Source: Streptacidiphilus jiangxiensis (lineage in GTDB: Bacteria; Actinomycetota; Actinomycetes; Streptomycetales; Streptomycetaceae). From it: DNA of 64,000 nucleotides. Numbering within the stretch: position 1 is the stretch's first letter; every line of letters begins with the position of its first letter. The translations under genes and the position numbers were made by a program. The stretch spans positions 186,001-250,000 of the forward strand of contig NZ_FOAZ01000004.1 of the NCBI RefSeq assembly GCF_900109465.1, in the 5' to 3' direction. The notes under the pieces are model-generated. The model was not told the origin of the DNA. It saw only the letters and a program-made list of their open reading frames with translations, and made no database searches. Below, piece by piece: positions 51,172 through 60,485 of this stretch.

Positions 51172-51697
51172 CATGGGTGACGGTGTGGCCGCGGTTGCCG
51201 TCAGGGAGGCTGTCAGGAGGGTCAGGACGGACCAGGGAAGGCTGGCGGGCCGACGCTGTTCAGGAGGGCGCCGCCGAGGCGCGTGGCGGTGTTCCAGGTG
51301 GCGACCAGGGGCGGCTGGGCCCGGGCGCCGCCGGTGACGGCCGAGGCGGTGGGGAGGGAGGGTGGAGGCTCCGCCCCAGTGGAGGCCCCAGAGGGCCGTG
51401 GCGGCGTACAGGAGGGCCGCGGAGTGGCCCGGGAGGGTCCGCAGCGCGGCGGCCAGCAGGGAGAGCACCACGCTCGCGAGCGTCAGCGCGCGTAGCGCGG
51501 TCGATGAGGGCGACGGTGACGGCTGTGCCGACGACGGAGGCCCCCCCGGGCACCAGCAGCGCCCCACCCCGGCGGCCGAGGAACGCCGCGATGCGTCGCC
51601 GACGCCACCGCGGAGACCGTCGCCGCCATCGCGGCCGCGCGCGACAGGGTGGCCGCGCGCGTCGCGTGCCGGTCGCGCAGTCTGGCGGCGGTCTCGG
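51172..51697 (-). pseudogene. Decayed membrane-transporter fragment (MFS-like)
   Basis: Reverse-strand pieces in different frames read like consecutive parts of one transporter: GGASVVGTAVTVALIDRA, ALTLASVVLSLLAAALRTLP followed by ALLYAATALWGLHWGGAS, TASAVTGGARAQPPLVATWN, and SLPWSVLTLLTASLTATAA. At least two frameshifts separate them and no start is found. The order fits the C-terminal part of an MFS-type carrier. It ends at the tandem repeat array, which may have helped disrupt it. Confidence 0.5.
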
Positions 51698-51698
51698 C

Positions 51699-52157
51699 CT
51701 ACTTGGAGGCCGTGGCGGCGTCCTGACGGGCTGCCTCCAGGGCCGCGGCGAGGCGGTCCGGGGTGCGCGTGGAGAGGTACAGGTACGGCGTCGGGTCCTC
51801 CGGGTCGGTGACGACGACGCGCAGGGCGGTCGGGATGTATCCGCGCATCAGCATGAACGCGCGGGCGTCGGCCTTGGTGGTGCGCCAGGCGAAGGCCGCC
51901 TCCCGGTCCAGCGGCTCGGCCTCGCCGAGCGCGGTGACGGGGATCTTCGCCTCGCCGGCGAGCAGGTGGCCCTGGGTGACCCGGATCCGCGGCGAGCCGT
52001 AGCTGCTCAGCAGCACGGCCCCGCCGACGCCGCCCGCGACCAGGCCCAGCAGCGCCGCGATCGGGCTGAAGACGAGCAGGACCAGCATGAAGGAGATGCC
52101 GCAGCCCACCGGCAGCAGCCACAGGACCGCCGGGGCGGAGAGGCGTTCGTCGTACAT
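51699..52157 (-). CDS. DUF3093-family membrane protein
   Basis: 152 residues. Two adjacent hydrophobic helices near residues 8-50 (PAVLWLLPVGCGISFMLVLLVF), then a soluble domain with RIRVTQGHLLAGEAKIPV and AFMLMRGYIPTALRVVVTDPEDPTPYLYLSTR. It is conserved near dut in actinobacteria; function unknown. ATG 52157 gives the usual MYDERLSAP start; ATG 52166 is an alternative. It is divergent from the thioesterase gene. Confidence 0.87.
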   Translation of the reverse strand: MYDERLSAPAVLWLLPVGCGISFMLVLLVFSPIAALLGLVAGGVGGAVLLSSYGSPRIRVTQGHLLAGEAKIPVTALGEAEPLDREAAFAWRTTKADARAFMLMRGYIPTALRVVVTDPEDPTPYLYLSTRTPDRLAAALEAARQDAATASK

Positions 52158-52235
52158 GGCGTCCATTGTGCGCCGCGCGGGCGGCGCGCCCGACCGCGGG
52201 GCGGGTGAAACGTCCACTGCCTGTAGGGTCACCGA

Positions 52236-52823
52236 GTGACCGATGCAGCACGACCCAGCCTCACCCCGCCGCCGGACGCGGTTGCGCCCGTCCGCCACCC
52301 GGACGCGCCCGCGCCCGGGCAGTTGATCGAGCCGCACTACGAGTTCTGCTTCGGCTGCGGTCCGGCCCAGCCGTCCGGCCTGCACCTGGCCGCGCGGGCC
52401 GGTGAGGGCGTGGAGATCTTCGCGGAGTTCACCGTCGCGCCCACCCATCAGGGCGGCCCCGGTCTGGCCCACGGCGGTGTGCTGGTCACGGCCATGGACG
52501 ACGCGCTCGGCACGCTGAACTGGCTGCTGCACTCCACCTCGGTCACGGCGCGGCTGGAGACCGACTTCCGCCGCCCCGTCCCGGTCGACTCGACCCTCTA
52601 CCTGCACACCTGGGTCGAGGCCGTCGCCGGCCGCAAGATCTTCTGCCGCGGCGAGGCCCGGCTGGACGCGCCGGACGGCCCGCTCGCGCTGACCGCGCAG
52701 GCGCTGTTCATCCAGGTCCCGCTGGAGCACTTCGTCAACCACGGCCGTCCCGAGGACATCAAGGCGGCCATGGACAACCCCGACCTGCACAAGCGCGTCC
52801 GCGCCTTCGAGGTGAACCCGTGA
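52236..52823 (+). CDS. PaaI-family hotdog thioesterase
   Basis: 195 aa. The hotdog core with the family signature GGPGLAHGGVLVTAMDDALG (residues about 68-87) and CFGCG upstream, as in actinobacterial acyl-CoA thioesterases. It would hydrolyse an acyl-CoA. The stop overlaps the dut start in a GTGA, so translation is coupled. Confidence 0.85.
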   Translation: MTDAARPSLTPPPDAVAPVRHPDAPAPGQLIEPHYEFCFGCGPAQPSGLHLAARAGEGVEIFAEFTVAPTHQGGPGLAHGGVLVTAMDDALGTLNWLLHSTSVTARLETDFRRPVPVDSTLYLHTWVEAVAGRKIFCRGEARLDAPDGPLALTAQALFIQVPLEHFVNHGRPEDIKAAMDNPDLHKRVRAFEVNP

Positions 52824-53338
52824 GCTCCGACCTGCACCCCGTCGACGTCCTGATCCGGCGGATCGACGAGGACCTGCCCGTCCCCGCGTACGAGCACCCC
52901 GGCGACGCCGGTGCGGACCTGCGCACCACCGTCGACGCCGTCCTGGAGCCCGGCGAGCGGGCCGTCCTGCCGACCGGTGTCGCCATCGCGCTGCCGGACG
53001 GGTACGCGGCCTTCGTACACGCGCGCTCCGGTCTGGCCGCGCGGTGCGGCATCGCCCTCGTCAATGCCCCCGGAACGGTCGATGCCGGGTACCGTGGTGA
53101 GATCAAGGTGATCGTCGTCAACCTCGACCCGCGCGAGCGGGTGGTCTTCCACCGGGGGGACCGGATCGCCCAGCTGGTCGTCCAGCGGGTGGAGAAGGTC
53201 CGCTTCCACGAGGTGGCGGAACTGCCGGGGTCGGCGCGCGCCGCAGGAGGCTTCGGGTCGACGGGGGGCCATGCCGCGGTTAGCATTCCCGCGGCCGGGC
53301 AGAAAGACTCTTCGGTACCCGACCGGGAAGGACAGTGA
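52820..53338 (+). CDS. dut: dUTP diphosphatase
   Basis: 172-residue trimeric dUTPase, converting dUTP to dUMP and PPi. Conserved motifs in order: DAGADLRTT (1), HARSGLAARCG (2), NAPGTVDAGYRGEI (3), RGDRIAQLVV (4) and the mobile C-terminal GGFGSTG (5). The C-terminus extends about 25 residues beyond motif 5, longer than usual. The arrangement with DUF3093 and DUF3710 is conserved in actinobacteria. Confidence 0.95.
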   Translation: MSSDLHPVDVLIRRIDEDLPVPAYEHPGDAGADLRTTVDAVLEPGERAVLPTGVAIALPDGYAAFVHARSGLAARCGIALVNAPGTVDAGYRGEIKVIVVNLDPRERVVFHRGDRIAQLVVQRVEKVRFHEVAELPGSARAAGGFGSTGGHAAVSIPAAGQKDSSVPDREGQ

Positions 53339-53340
53339 CC

Positions 53341-54108
53341 GTGTTCCGTCGTCGCGCCAAGGGCGAGGACGCTGGCAATCAGCTCGACGAGCTGGCCGAC
53401 GCCGACAGCAACGAGTTCGAGGACGCCTCCGACCTGGAGGACGGCGAGGGGGAGCGGGTCGGCCTGCCGCCGGCGCCGCGTCCCGAGGGCCCGTTCGACA
53501 TCAACGAGGTCGAGGGCGCCGCCAAGGACGGCCGGGTGGACCTGGGCGGTCTGCTGGTCCCCGGCGTCGACGGCATGGAGCTGCGGGTCGAGGTCGCGGG
53601 CGACGCGATCGTCGCGGCCACGCTGGTGCTCGGCAACAGCGCCATCCAGCTGCAGGCCTTTGCCGCGCCGCGGTCCGAGGGCATCTGGGGCGAGGTCCGC
53701 GACGAGATCGCGGACGGCATCCGGCAGCAGGGCGGTGTGGTCGACGAGGAGGAGTCCAACCTCGGCTGGGGCCTGCGCGCCCAGGTCCCGGTGCAGCTGC
53801 CCGACGGCACGCGCGGGGTCCAGCTGGTCCGCTTCGTCGGCTGCGACGGGCCGCGGTGGTTCCTGCGCGGCGTGATCAGCGGCCAGGCGGCCATGCAGGA
53901 CGATGCGGCGGCGGTGCTGGAGCAGGTCTTCCGCCAGACGATCGTCGTCCGCGGTGACTCGCCGATGGCGCCCCGCGACCCGATCGTGCTGCGCCTTCCC
54001 GAGGACGCCCAGATGGTCCCGGACGGCATGCCCCAGCAGGGGCGTCCCGCCTCCATGGGCGACCTCAACCCCTTCGACCGGGGCCCGGAGATCACCGAGG
54101 TCCGGTAG
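53341..54108 (+). CDS. DUF3710-family protein
   Basis: 255 residues, acidic N-terminus followed by the conserved core GPFDINEVEGAAKDGRVDLGGLLVPGVDGMELRVEV and later WFLRGVISGQAA. Conserved next to dut in actinobacteria; function unknown. GTG 53341 (MFRRRAKG) is 8 nt from GGGAAGGA and is preferred to GTG 53335, which overlaps the dut stop. Confidence 0.88.
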   Translation: MFRRRAKGEDAGNQLDELADADSNEFEDASDLEDGEGERVGLPPAPRPEGPFDINEVEGAAKDGRVDLGGLLVPGVDGMELRVEVAGDAIVAATLVLGNSAIQLQAFAAPRSEGIWGEVRDEIADGIRQQGGVVDEEESNLGWGLRAQVPVQLPDGTRGVQLVRFVGCDGPRWFLRGVISGQAAMQDDAAAVLEQVFRQTIVVRGDSPMAPRDPIVLRLPEDAQMVPDGMPQQGRPASMGDLNPFDRGPEITEVR

Positions 54109-54121
54109 CGCACCACCCGTA

Positions 54122-54223
54122 GGGGCGCGGGGAACGGCGCGAGCAACCACCCTGTGCGGATGGCCCTGTCCGATGAGGACCATCCGCAGGTCGGTGGCTT
54201 GTCGCGCAGTTCCCCGCGCCCCT
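54122..54223. repeat. Long inverted repeat, family copy 3
   Basis: Arms GGGGCGCGGGGAACGGCGCG and GTCGCGCAGTTCCCCGCGCC flank a centre that differs from the other copies. It starts 14 nt after the DUF3710 stop, between convergent genes. Confidence 0.85.
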
Positions 54224-54254
54224 TGGTGTGGCAACTACCTGCGGGAGCGCACGC

Positions 54255-55685
54255 TCACCAGAGTGACGGCTTGCGGGTGGCCCACGGGCGGGCGGATTCC
54301 AGTTGGGCGGACAGGGAGATGAGGGTGCTCTCCTCGCCGTAGCGGGCGCCCAGCATGACGCCGATGGGCAGGCCGTCCGCCGTCCAGTGCAACGGCAGGC
54401 TCACCGACGGCTGGCCCGTCGCGTTGTACAGCGGGGTGAACGGCGTGAACGACGCGATCGCGTCGAACTCCGCCGCCGGGTCGGCGTCGTTGCGGAGGCC
54501 GCCGACCGGTGCCGGGGGCTGGGCGAGGGTGGGGGACAGGATCACGTCGTAGGCCTCCATCAGCTGGGCGACCAGCAGGCCCACCGCGCGGAACGCGTAG
54601 AGCGCCATGGCGAAGTCGGGGCCGGGTACCTCGCGGCCGAGCGCCCGCAGGTGCCGGGTGAGTGGCATCAGCTTGGACTCGTCCTCCTCCGCCACCGGCG
54701 TCTGCGTCGCCATGACCGCCCAGACCTGGCCGAAGACGTTGCGCAGGGTGTCGTCCGCCGGAAGGTCGAGGGTCTCGACCGAGTGCCCGAGCGAGGCCAT
54801 CAGCTCGGCCGCGGACTCCGTCGCGGCCAGGCAGTCCGCGTGGACCTCCACGCCCGGCACGGGCGCCTGCGTCAGGACGGCCACCCGCAGCGCGCCGGGC
54901 TCGCGGTCGGCGAAGCCGCGGAAGGTCTCGCCCGCCCCCAGGGAGGGCGCCGCGTAGGGCTCCCCGGGCATGCTGCCGGCCAGGACGTCCAGCAGAGCGG
55001 CGGCGTCCCGCACGGTGCGGGCCAGCGGGCCGGAGGTCGAGAGCCCGGAGATGTCGTAGAACGTAGGCCCGGACGCGACGCGCCCGCGGCTCGGCTTGAT
55101 GCCGAACAGCCCGCACACCGACGCGGGGATGCGGATGGAGCCGCCGCCGTCGCTTCCGTGGGCGAGGGGGGCGAGGCCGGAGGCCACCGCCGTGCCCGCG
55201 CCGCCGCTGGAGCCGCCCGCGGAGCGCTCCAGGTCCCAGGGGGTGCGGGCGGGGGGAGCGACGAGGTTCTCGGAGTAGCAGGGGAGACCGAACTCGGGGG
55301 TCTGGGTCTTGCCGAGCAGGACCGTCCCGGCGGAGCGCAGGCGGGTGACGACGTGGTCGTCGACGGCCGGAACGTTCTCGGCGTAGGCGACCGAGCCGAG
55401 CGTGGCCCGCACGCCCGCGACGAAGTTCAGGTCCTTGACGGGCACCGGGACGCCGAAGAGGGGCGACAGCGGGCGCTCCTCGCGGCGGGCCTCGGCCGCG
55501 TCCGTCTCGGCCTGGCGGGCCTGTTCACGGGCAATGTCCGCGGTGACCGTGACGTACGCGCCGACCGTTTCGTTGAGCCGGTCGATCCGTTCCAGGTAGT
55601 GCTCGGTCAGTTCGACGGGGGAGAGCTTGCCCGTCGCGATCAGCTCACCTTGCTCCAACGCGGTCAGGTCGTGCAGCTGGGTCAT
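54255..55685 (-). CDS. Amidase (amidase-signature family)
   Basis: 476 aa. The Ser-cisSer-Lys triad is visible: Lys in VPVPVKDLNFV near residue 84, and the signature GGSSGGAGTAVASGLAPLAHGSDGGGS near 157-183 with both serines. It hydrolyses a carboxylic amide; the substrate is unknown. It lies downstream of nagB on the same strand, separated by a possible terminator. Confidence 0.9.
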   Translation of the reverse strand: MTQLHDLTALEQGELIATGKLSPVELTEHYLERIDRLNETVGAYVTVTADIAREQARQAETDAAEARREERPLSPLFGVPVPVKDLNFVAGVRATLGSVAYAENVPAVDDHVVTRLRSAGTVLLGKTQTPEFGLPCYSENLVAPPARTPWDLERSAGGSSGGAGTAVASGLAPLAHGSDGGGSIRIPASVCGLFGIKPSRGRVASGPTFYDISGLSTSGPLARTVRDAAALLDVLAGSMPGEPYAAPSLGAGETFRGFADREPGALRVAVLTQAPVPGVEVHADCLAATESAAELMASLGHSVETLDLPADDTLRNVFGQVWAVMATQTPVAEEDESKLMPLTRHLRALGREVPGPDFAMALYAFRAVGLLVAQLMEAYDVILSPTLAQPPAPVGGLRNDADPAAEFDAIASFTPFTPLYNATGQPSVSLPLHWTADGLPIGVMLGARYGEESTLISLSAQLESARPWATRKPSLW

Positions 55686-55719
55686 GCCCCGGCCTCCTCA
55701 ACGTCCCTACTTATGGGTA

Positions 55720-55748
55720 ACTCCCGGCGCGATCCTCGCACCGGGAGT
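55720..55748 (-). terminator. Hairpin downstream of nagB
   Basis: ACTCCCGG (55720-55727) pairs with CCGGGAGT (55741-55748) around a 13-base loop, in the 98-bp gap between nagB and the amidase gene. No U-tract. Confidence 0.45.
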
Positions 55749-55783
55749 CGGAGACCCGCCAGGGGCCTGCACGGAGGAGCGCT

Positions 55784-56569
55784 CTACAGCCCCTGCCAGT
55801 GCGGCTTCGCCGCGTAGGTCGCGCGGAAGTAGTCGGCCAGCTTCAGTCCCGCCGCCGCGGCCTCGTCCACGACCACGGTCGCGTGCCGGTGCAGCTGCAG
55901 CGCGGAGGCGGGGACGAGGGCGGAGACGGGGCCCTCGACGGTCGCCGCGACGGCCTCGGCCTTGCCCGCGCCGGTGGCCAGCAGGACGAGGTGACGGGCG
56001 TCGAGGATGGTGCCGATGCCCTGGGTGATGACGTGGTGCGGCACCTGGTCGATGTCGTCGTCGAAGAAGCGCGCGTTGTCGACCCGGGTCTGCTCGGTGA
56101 GCGTCTTGATCCGGGTGCGGGAGGCCAGCGAGGAGCACGGCTCGTTGAAGCCGATGTGGCCGTCGGTGCCGATGCCCAGCAGTTGCAGGTCGACGCCGCC
56201 GGCGTCGGCCAGGGCCTGGTCGTAGGCCTCGCAGGCGGCGGTGATGTCCGCGGCGTTGCCGTCGGGGCCGAGGAAGGAGGACTCGCCGAGGCCCAGCGGC
56301 TCGACGACCTCGCGCAGCACGGTGGAGCGGTAGGACTCCGGGTGCCCGGCGGGCAGGCCGACGTACTCGTCGAGCTGGCAGATCCGGGCGCGGGAGGCGT
56401 CGACCCCGCCGGAGCGGACCTTCGCGGAGAGCGCGGTGTAGATCGGCAGCGGAGTCGAGCCCGTGGCCACGCCCAGAAGCGCGTCCGGCTTCCGGGCCAG
56501 CAGGTCGGCGATCGCCGTGGCGATGAGCTCGCCGCCCGCTGCGGCGTCAGGAACGATCACAACTTCCAC
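55784..56569 (-). CDS. nagB: Glucosamine-6-phosphate deaminase
   Basis: 261 aa; converts glucosamine-6-phosphate to fructose-6-phosphate and ammonia. Active-site segments: GVATGSTPLPIY (phosphate loop), CQLDEYVGLP with the catalytic Asp, GIGTDGHIGFNEPCSSLASRTRI with Asp-His, and GAGKAEAV. A DasR-type operator lies 42 nt upstream, which fits control of this step by its own substrate, the DasR effector. Confidence 0.94.
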   Translation of the reverse strand: MEVVIVPDAAAGGELIATAIADLLARKPDALLGVATGSTPLPIYTALSAKVRSGGVDASRARICQLDEYVGLPAGHPESYRSTVLREVVEPLGLGESSFLGPDGNAADITAACEAYDQALADAGGVDLQLLGIGTDGHIGFNEPCSSLASRTRIKTLTEQTRVDNARFFDDDIDQVPHHVITQGIGTILDARHLVLLATGAGKAEAVAATVEGPVSALVPASALQLHRHATVVVDEAAAAGLKLADYFRATYAAKPHWQGL

Positions 56570-56610
56570 GCTGGCCTACCGATCTGGAGAGAGTGGTGCC
56601 ACCTGCACCA

Positions 56611-56626
56611 TGTGGTATAGACCAAT
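56611..56626. promoter_or_regulatory. DasR-type (dre) operator upstream of nagB
   Basis: TGTGGTATAGACCAAT contains the dre core TGGTCTAGACCA with one mismatch. It lies between nagB (reverse) and kdpD (forward), so it could also affect kdpD, but the distance favours nagB. Confidence 0.8.
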
Positions 56627-56767
56627 CTAGCAGCAGCGCACCCGCCCGCGCTCCCCCTCTTTCGTAACAGCGTCCGAGGTCAGCTGCCGCACCACTACTC
56701 CGCACGGGTGGCCAGGTCACGTACCCTCGTGGGGGCCGAAAGCGGCTCGGGCAGGAGAATGGTCGGC

Positions 56768-59353
56768 ATGGGACGCGGCAGGCTGCGCATCTATCTGGGG
56801 GCGGCCCCGGGTGTGGGGAAAACCTTCGCCATGCTCGGCGAGGGGAAGCGCCGTGCCGAGCGCGGCACGGACGTGGTCGCCGCGTTCGTGGAGACGCACG
56901 GACGGGTGCACACGGCCGACCAGGTCGAGGGCCTGGAGGTCGTGCCCCGCCGGACCATGACCCACCGCGGTGCCGACTTCACCGAGATGGACCTCGACGC
57001 GGTCCTGGCCCGCCGCCCCGCCGTCGCCCTGGTGGACGAGCTCGCCCACACCAACGTGCCCGGCTCGCGCCACGACAAGCGCTGGCAGGACGTGGAGGAA
57101 CTGCTCGACGCCGGGATCGATGTCATCTCCACGGTCAACATCCAGCACCTGGAGTCGCTCGGCGACGCCGTCGAGGGCATCACGGGCGTACGGCAGCAGG
57201 AGACCGTCCCCGACGAGGTGGTGCGCCGGGCCGACCAGATCGAGCTGGTCGACATGGCGCCCGAGGCGCTGCGCCGCCGCCTCGCCCACGGCAACGTCTA
57301 CGCGCCCGAGAAGATCGACGCCGCGCTCGCCCACTACTTCCGTCCCGGCAACCTCACCGCCCTGCGCGAGCTGGCGCTGCTCTGGGTCGCCGACCGGGTC
57401 GACGAGTACCTGCAGCGCTACCGCGCCGAGAACCACATCGCCTCGACCTGGCAGGCCCGCGAGCGCATCGTCGTCGGCCTCACCGGCGGGCCCGAGGGCC
57501 GGACCCTGATCCGCCGCGCCGCCCGGATCGCGGCCAAGGGCTCGGGCAGCGAGATCCTCGCCGTCTACGTCTCCCGCAGCGACGGGCTGACCAGCGCCTC
57601 GCCCAAGGAGCTGACGGTCCAGCGCGGCCTGGTCGAGGACCTCGGCGGCACCTTCCACCACGTGCTCGGCGACAACGCGGCCGAGGCGCTGCTCGATTTC
57701 GCCCGCGGCGTCAACGCCACCCAGATCGTCCTCGGTTCCAGCCGCCGCAAGCCGTGGCAGTGGATCTTCGGCCCCGGCGTCGGCGCGACCGTAGCCCGTG
57801 AGGCCGGCGACATCGACGTGCACATCGTCACCCACGAGCAGGTGGCCCGCGGCCGCGTGCGACCGATCCGGCGGATCGCCAACCTCGGCCTGCCGCGCAC
57901 CGTGGCCGGCTGGCTCGTCGGCGTCGGCGGGCCGCTGCTGCTGACCTGGCTGCTGGGCTACTTCCCGGACACCAGCTCAAACCACACCGAGATGCTGCTC
58001 TACCTGGGCCTGACCGTGGGCGCGGCGCTGCTCGGCGGGCTCTTCCCGGCGCTGGCCTCGGCGGCGGTCGGCTCCCTGCTGATCAACTGGTTCTACACCC
58101 CGCCGCTGCACACCCTGACGATCAGCTCGGTGCAGAACATCATCGCCGTGGCGGTCTTCCTGGCCGTGGCGCTCTCGGTGGCCTACGTCGTCGACCTCGC
58201 CGCCCGCCGCACCGCCGAGGCGGCCCGCAGCCGGGCCGAGGCGGAGACGCTGAGCTTCCTCGCGAGCACCGTGCTCGGCGGCAACAGCGGGCTGCCGGCC
58301 CTGCTGGAGCGGGTCCGGGAGACCTTCCAGATGGAGTCGGTGGTGATGCTGGAGCGCCCCGACGAGTTCACCCCGTGGCGCACCGCCGGCTGCCTCGGGC
58401 CCAACCCCGTCAGCCGCCCCGAGGACGCCGACGTGGACGTGCCGGTCGGCGACCACCTCGCGCTCGCGCTCAGCGGGCGGGTCCTGCCGGCCGGCGACCG
58501 CCGCGTGCTCGTCGCCTTCGCCGCCCAGGCGGCCGTGCTGCTGGAGAAGCGCCGCCTGGAGGAGGAGGCCGCCGAGGCGCGCCGCCTGGCCGAGGGCAAC
58601 CGCATCCGCACCGCGCTGCTCGCCGCCGTCTCGCACGACCTGCGCACGCCGCTGGCCGGGATCAAGGCGTCCGTCACCTCGCTGCGCTCCGACGACGTGG
58701 CCTGGGAGCCCGAGGACGAGGCCGAGCTGCTGGCCGGGATCGAGGCCGGCGCCGACCGCCTGGACCACCTGATCGGCAACCTGCTCGACATGAGCCGGCT
58801 GCAGACCGGAACGGTCGTGCCGATCGTCCGCGAGATCGATCTGGACGAGGTCGTCCCGCTCGCCCTGCTCGGTGTCGCCTCGGACGCGGTGCGCACCGAG
58901 ATCCCCGAGACGCTGCCGATGATCTCCGCCGACCCGGGCCTGCTGGAGCGGGCGCTCGGCAACGTGATCGAGAACGCGGTCAAGTACAACGCCGGCAACC
59001 GGGCCGGCGCCGACGGCGGGACCTGCCGGGTCGCGGTCTCCGCGAGCGAGCTGAACGGCCGCGTCGAGGTGCGCGTCGCCGACCACGGCCCGGGCATCCC
59101 GGACGAGGCCAAGGACAGGGTCTTCGAGCCGTTCCAGCGCTACGGGGACGCCCCGCGCGGGGCCGGCGTCGGCCTCGGCCTCGCGGTGGCCCGAGGCTTC
59201 GTCGAGGCCACCGGCGGCACGCTGACGGCCGAGGACACGCCAGGCGGCGGGCTCACCATGGTGTTCACTCTTCCGTGTGCGGCCGCGGCTGTGGCCGTGG
59301 TTCCGCCGCTCACCCACCCAGCGCTCACCCCTGAAAGGCAGCAGCTCACATGA
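56768..59353 (+). CDS. kdpD: Osmosensitive K+ sensor kinase KdpD
   Basis: 861 aa. N-terminal KdpD domain with an ATP-binding GAAPGVGKTFAML and DELAHTNVPGSRHDKRWQDVEEL (residues 1-210); a USP-like domain (about 230-350) ending VLGSSRRKPWQWIFG; four transmembrane helices near 385-490; GAF-like region; HisKA with VSHDLRTPLAGIK (His near 622); HATPase with NVIENAVKYN and GLGLAVARGF. ATG 56768 is chosen; upstream starts have poorly placed ribosome sites. The stop overlaps kdpE (ATGA). No kdpFABC genes are present in the window. Confidence 0.94.
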   Translation: MGRGRLRIYLGAAPGVGKTFAMLGEGKRRAERGTDVVAAFVETHGRVHTADQVEGLEVVPRRTMTHRGADFTEMDLDAVLARRPAVALVDELAHTNVPGSRHDKRWQDVEELLDAGIDVISTVNIQHLESLGDAVEGITGVRQQETVPDEVVRRADQIELVDMAPEALRRRLAHGNVYAPEKIDAALAHYFRPGNLTALRELALLWVADRVDEYLQRYRAENHIASTWQARERIVVGLTGGPEGRTLIRRAARIAAKGSGSEILAVYVSRSDGLTSASPKELTVQRGLVEDLGGTFHHVLGDNAAEALLDFARGVNATQIVLGSSRRKPWQWIFGPGVGATVAREAGDIDVHIVTHEQVARGRVRPIRRIANLGLPRTVAGWLVGVGGPLLLTWLLGYFPDTSSNHTEMLLYLGLTVGAALLGGLFPALASAAVGSLLINWFYTPPLHTLTISSVQNIIAVAVFLAVALSVAYVVDLAARRTAEAARSRAEAETLSFLASTVLGGNSGLPALLERVRETFQMESVVMLERPDEFTPWRTAGCLGPNPVSRPEDADVDVPVGDHLALALSGRVLPAGDRRVLVAFAAQAAVLLEKRRLEEEAAEARRLAEGNRIRTALLAAVSHDLRTPLAGIKASVTSLRSDDVAWEPEDEAELLAGIEAGADRLDHLIGNLLDMSRLQTGTVVPIVREIDLDEVVPLALLGVASDAVRTEIPETLPMISADPGLLERALGNVIENAVKYNAGNRAGADGGTCRVAVSASELNGRVEVRVADHGPGIPDEAKDRVFEPFQRYGDAPRGAGVGLGLAVARGFVEATGGTLTAEDTPGGGLTMVFTLPCAAAAVAVVPPLTHPALTPERQQLT

Positions 59354-60033
59354 CCCGGGTCCTGGTCGTCGACGACGAACCCCAGATCGTCCGCGCCCTG
59401 GTGATCAACCTCAAGGCCCGGCACTACGAGGTGGACGCCGCCCACGACGGCACCTCCGCACTGGAGCTGGCCGCCGCCCGCCACCCCGACGTGGTCCTGC
59501 TCGACCTCGGCCTGCCCGACATGGACGGCACCGAGGTGATCCGCGGCCTGCGCGGCTGGACCAAGGTGCCGATCATCGTCCTGTCGGCCCGGCAGACCTC
59601 CGACGAGAAGGTCCAGGCGCTGGACGCCGGCGCCGACGACTACGTGACCAAGCCCTTCGGCATGGACGAGCTGCTGGCCCGGCTGCGTGCCGCGGTCCGG
59701 CGCGGGGCGCCGGTCGGACCCGAGTCCGAGAGCGCGATCGTCGCGACGGACACCTTCACCGTCGACCTGGCCGCCAAGCGGGTCACGCGGGAGGGCAAGG
59801 ACATCCGGCTCACCCCGACCGAGTGGCACCTGCTGGAGGTCATGGTCCGCAACAGCGGACGGCTCGTCAGCCAGAAGCAGCTGTTGCAGGAGGTCTGGGG
59901 CCCCGCCTACGGCACGGAGAGCAACTACCTGCGCGTCTACATGGCGCAGCTGCGCCGCAAACTGGAGCTCGACCCGAGCGCGCCGCGGCACTTCGTCACC
60001 GAACCGGGCATGGGGTACCGCTTCGAGTTGTAA
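59350..60033 (+). CDS. kdpE: Response regulator KdpE
   Basis: 227-residue OmpR-family regulator. Receiver: VDDEP near 8, phospho-acceptor Asp52 in VVLLDLGLPDMDG, Lys in YVTKPF. Winged helix: LTPTEWHLLEVMVRNSGRLVSQKQLLQEVWG and YMAQLRRKLE, ending GMGYRFEL. Its ATG overlaps the kdpD stop. It would control K+ uptake genes elsewhere. Confidence 0.94.
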   Translation: MTRVLVVDDEPQIVRALVINLKARHYEVDAAHDGTSALELAAARHPDVVLLDLGLPDMDGTEVIRGLRGWTKVPIIVLSARQTSDEKVQALDAGADDYVTKPFGMDELLARLRAAVRRGAPVGPESESAIVATDTFTVDLAAKRVTREGKDIRLTPTEWHLLEVMVRNSGRLVSQKQLLQEVWGPAYGTESNYLRVYMAQLRRKLELDPSAPRHFVTEPGMGYRFEL

Positions 60034-60082
60034 TGCCTGCGGGTAAGGCCTCCGGGTCACGTGCGGGCTGTACCCTTCGGGC

Positions 60083-60481
60083 ATGAGCAGTGAGATCGCC
60101 GGGGCGCGCCCGCAGGGCCGGTTGCGCCGCATGTTCAGCAAGCTGAGCAGCAGCAACGAGGAGCTGAACGCGGAGCTGCTGCGACAGGACGTCGAAGAGA
60201 CCGGCGCCATCCCGATCGCGGCCTGCGGGGACCGCCAGGAGGTCACCGTCTCCGGCACGCTGCGCGCGGTCACGCTGCGCCCGCGGGCCGGCGTCCCCGC
60301 TCTGGAGGCCGAGCTCTTCGACGGCAGCGACGCGCTGGACGTGGTCTGGCTCGGCCGTCGCTCGATCGTGGGAATCGAACCGGGCCGCAAGCTCATCGCG
60401 CACGGCCGGATCAGCCACGCGCGCGGGCGCCGGGTGCTGTTCAACCCGCGCTACGAGCTGCGCCCCCAGGGACAGGAGTGA
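60083..60481 (+). CDS. OB-fold nucleic-acid-binding protein
   Basis: 132 aa. The OB-fold segment spans about residues 45-125 (VTVSGTLRAVTLRPRAG, LEAELFDGSDALDVVWLGRRSI, LIAHGRISHARGRRVLFNPRYEL). It corresponds to the small OB protein between DUF3159 and DUF3710 in actinobacteria; function unknown. It starts 49 nt after kdpE. Confidence 0.87.
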   Translation: MSSEIAGARPQGRLRRMFSKLSSSNEELNAELLRQDVEETGAIPIAACGDRQEVTVSGTLRAVTLRPRAGVPALEAELFDGSDALDVVWLGRRSIVGIEPGRKLIAHGRISHARGRRVLFNPRYELRPQGQE

Positions 60482-60485
60482 CCGG

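Noticed and set aside
50368-51180. Pro/Arg-rich forward frames across the repeat array
   Set aside because: Open frames are expected in high-GC tandem repeats; no start signal, and codon positions show no coding pattern.
50071-52251. Long reverse-strand frame of 726 codons
   Set aside because: It runs through the hypothetical gene, the tandem repeats and DUF3093 in the wrong frame; only short pieces resemble a transporter, and these need frameshifts.
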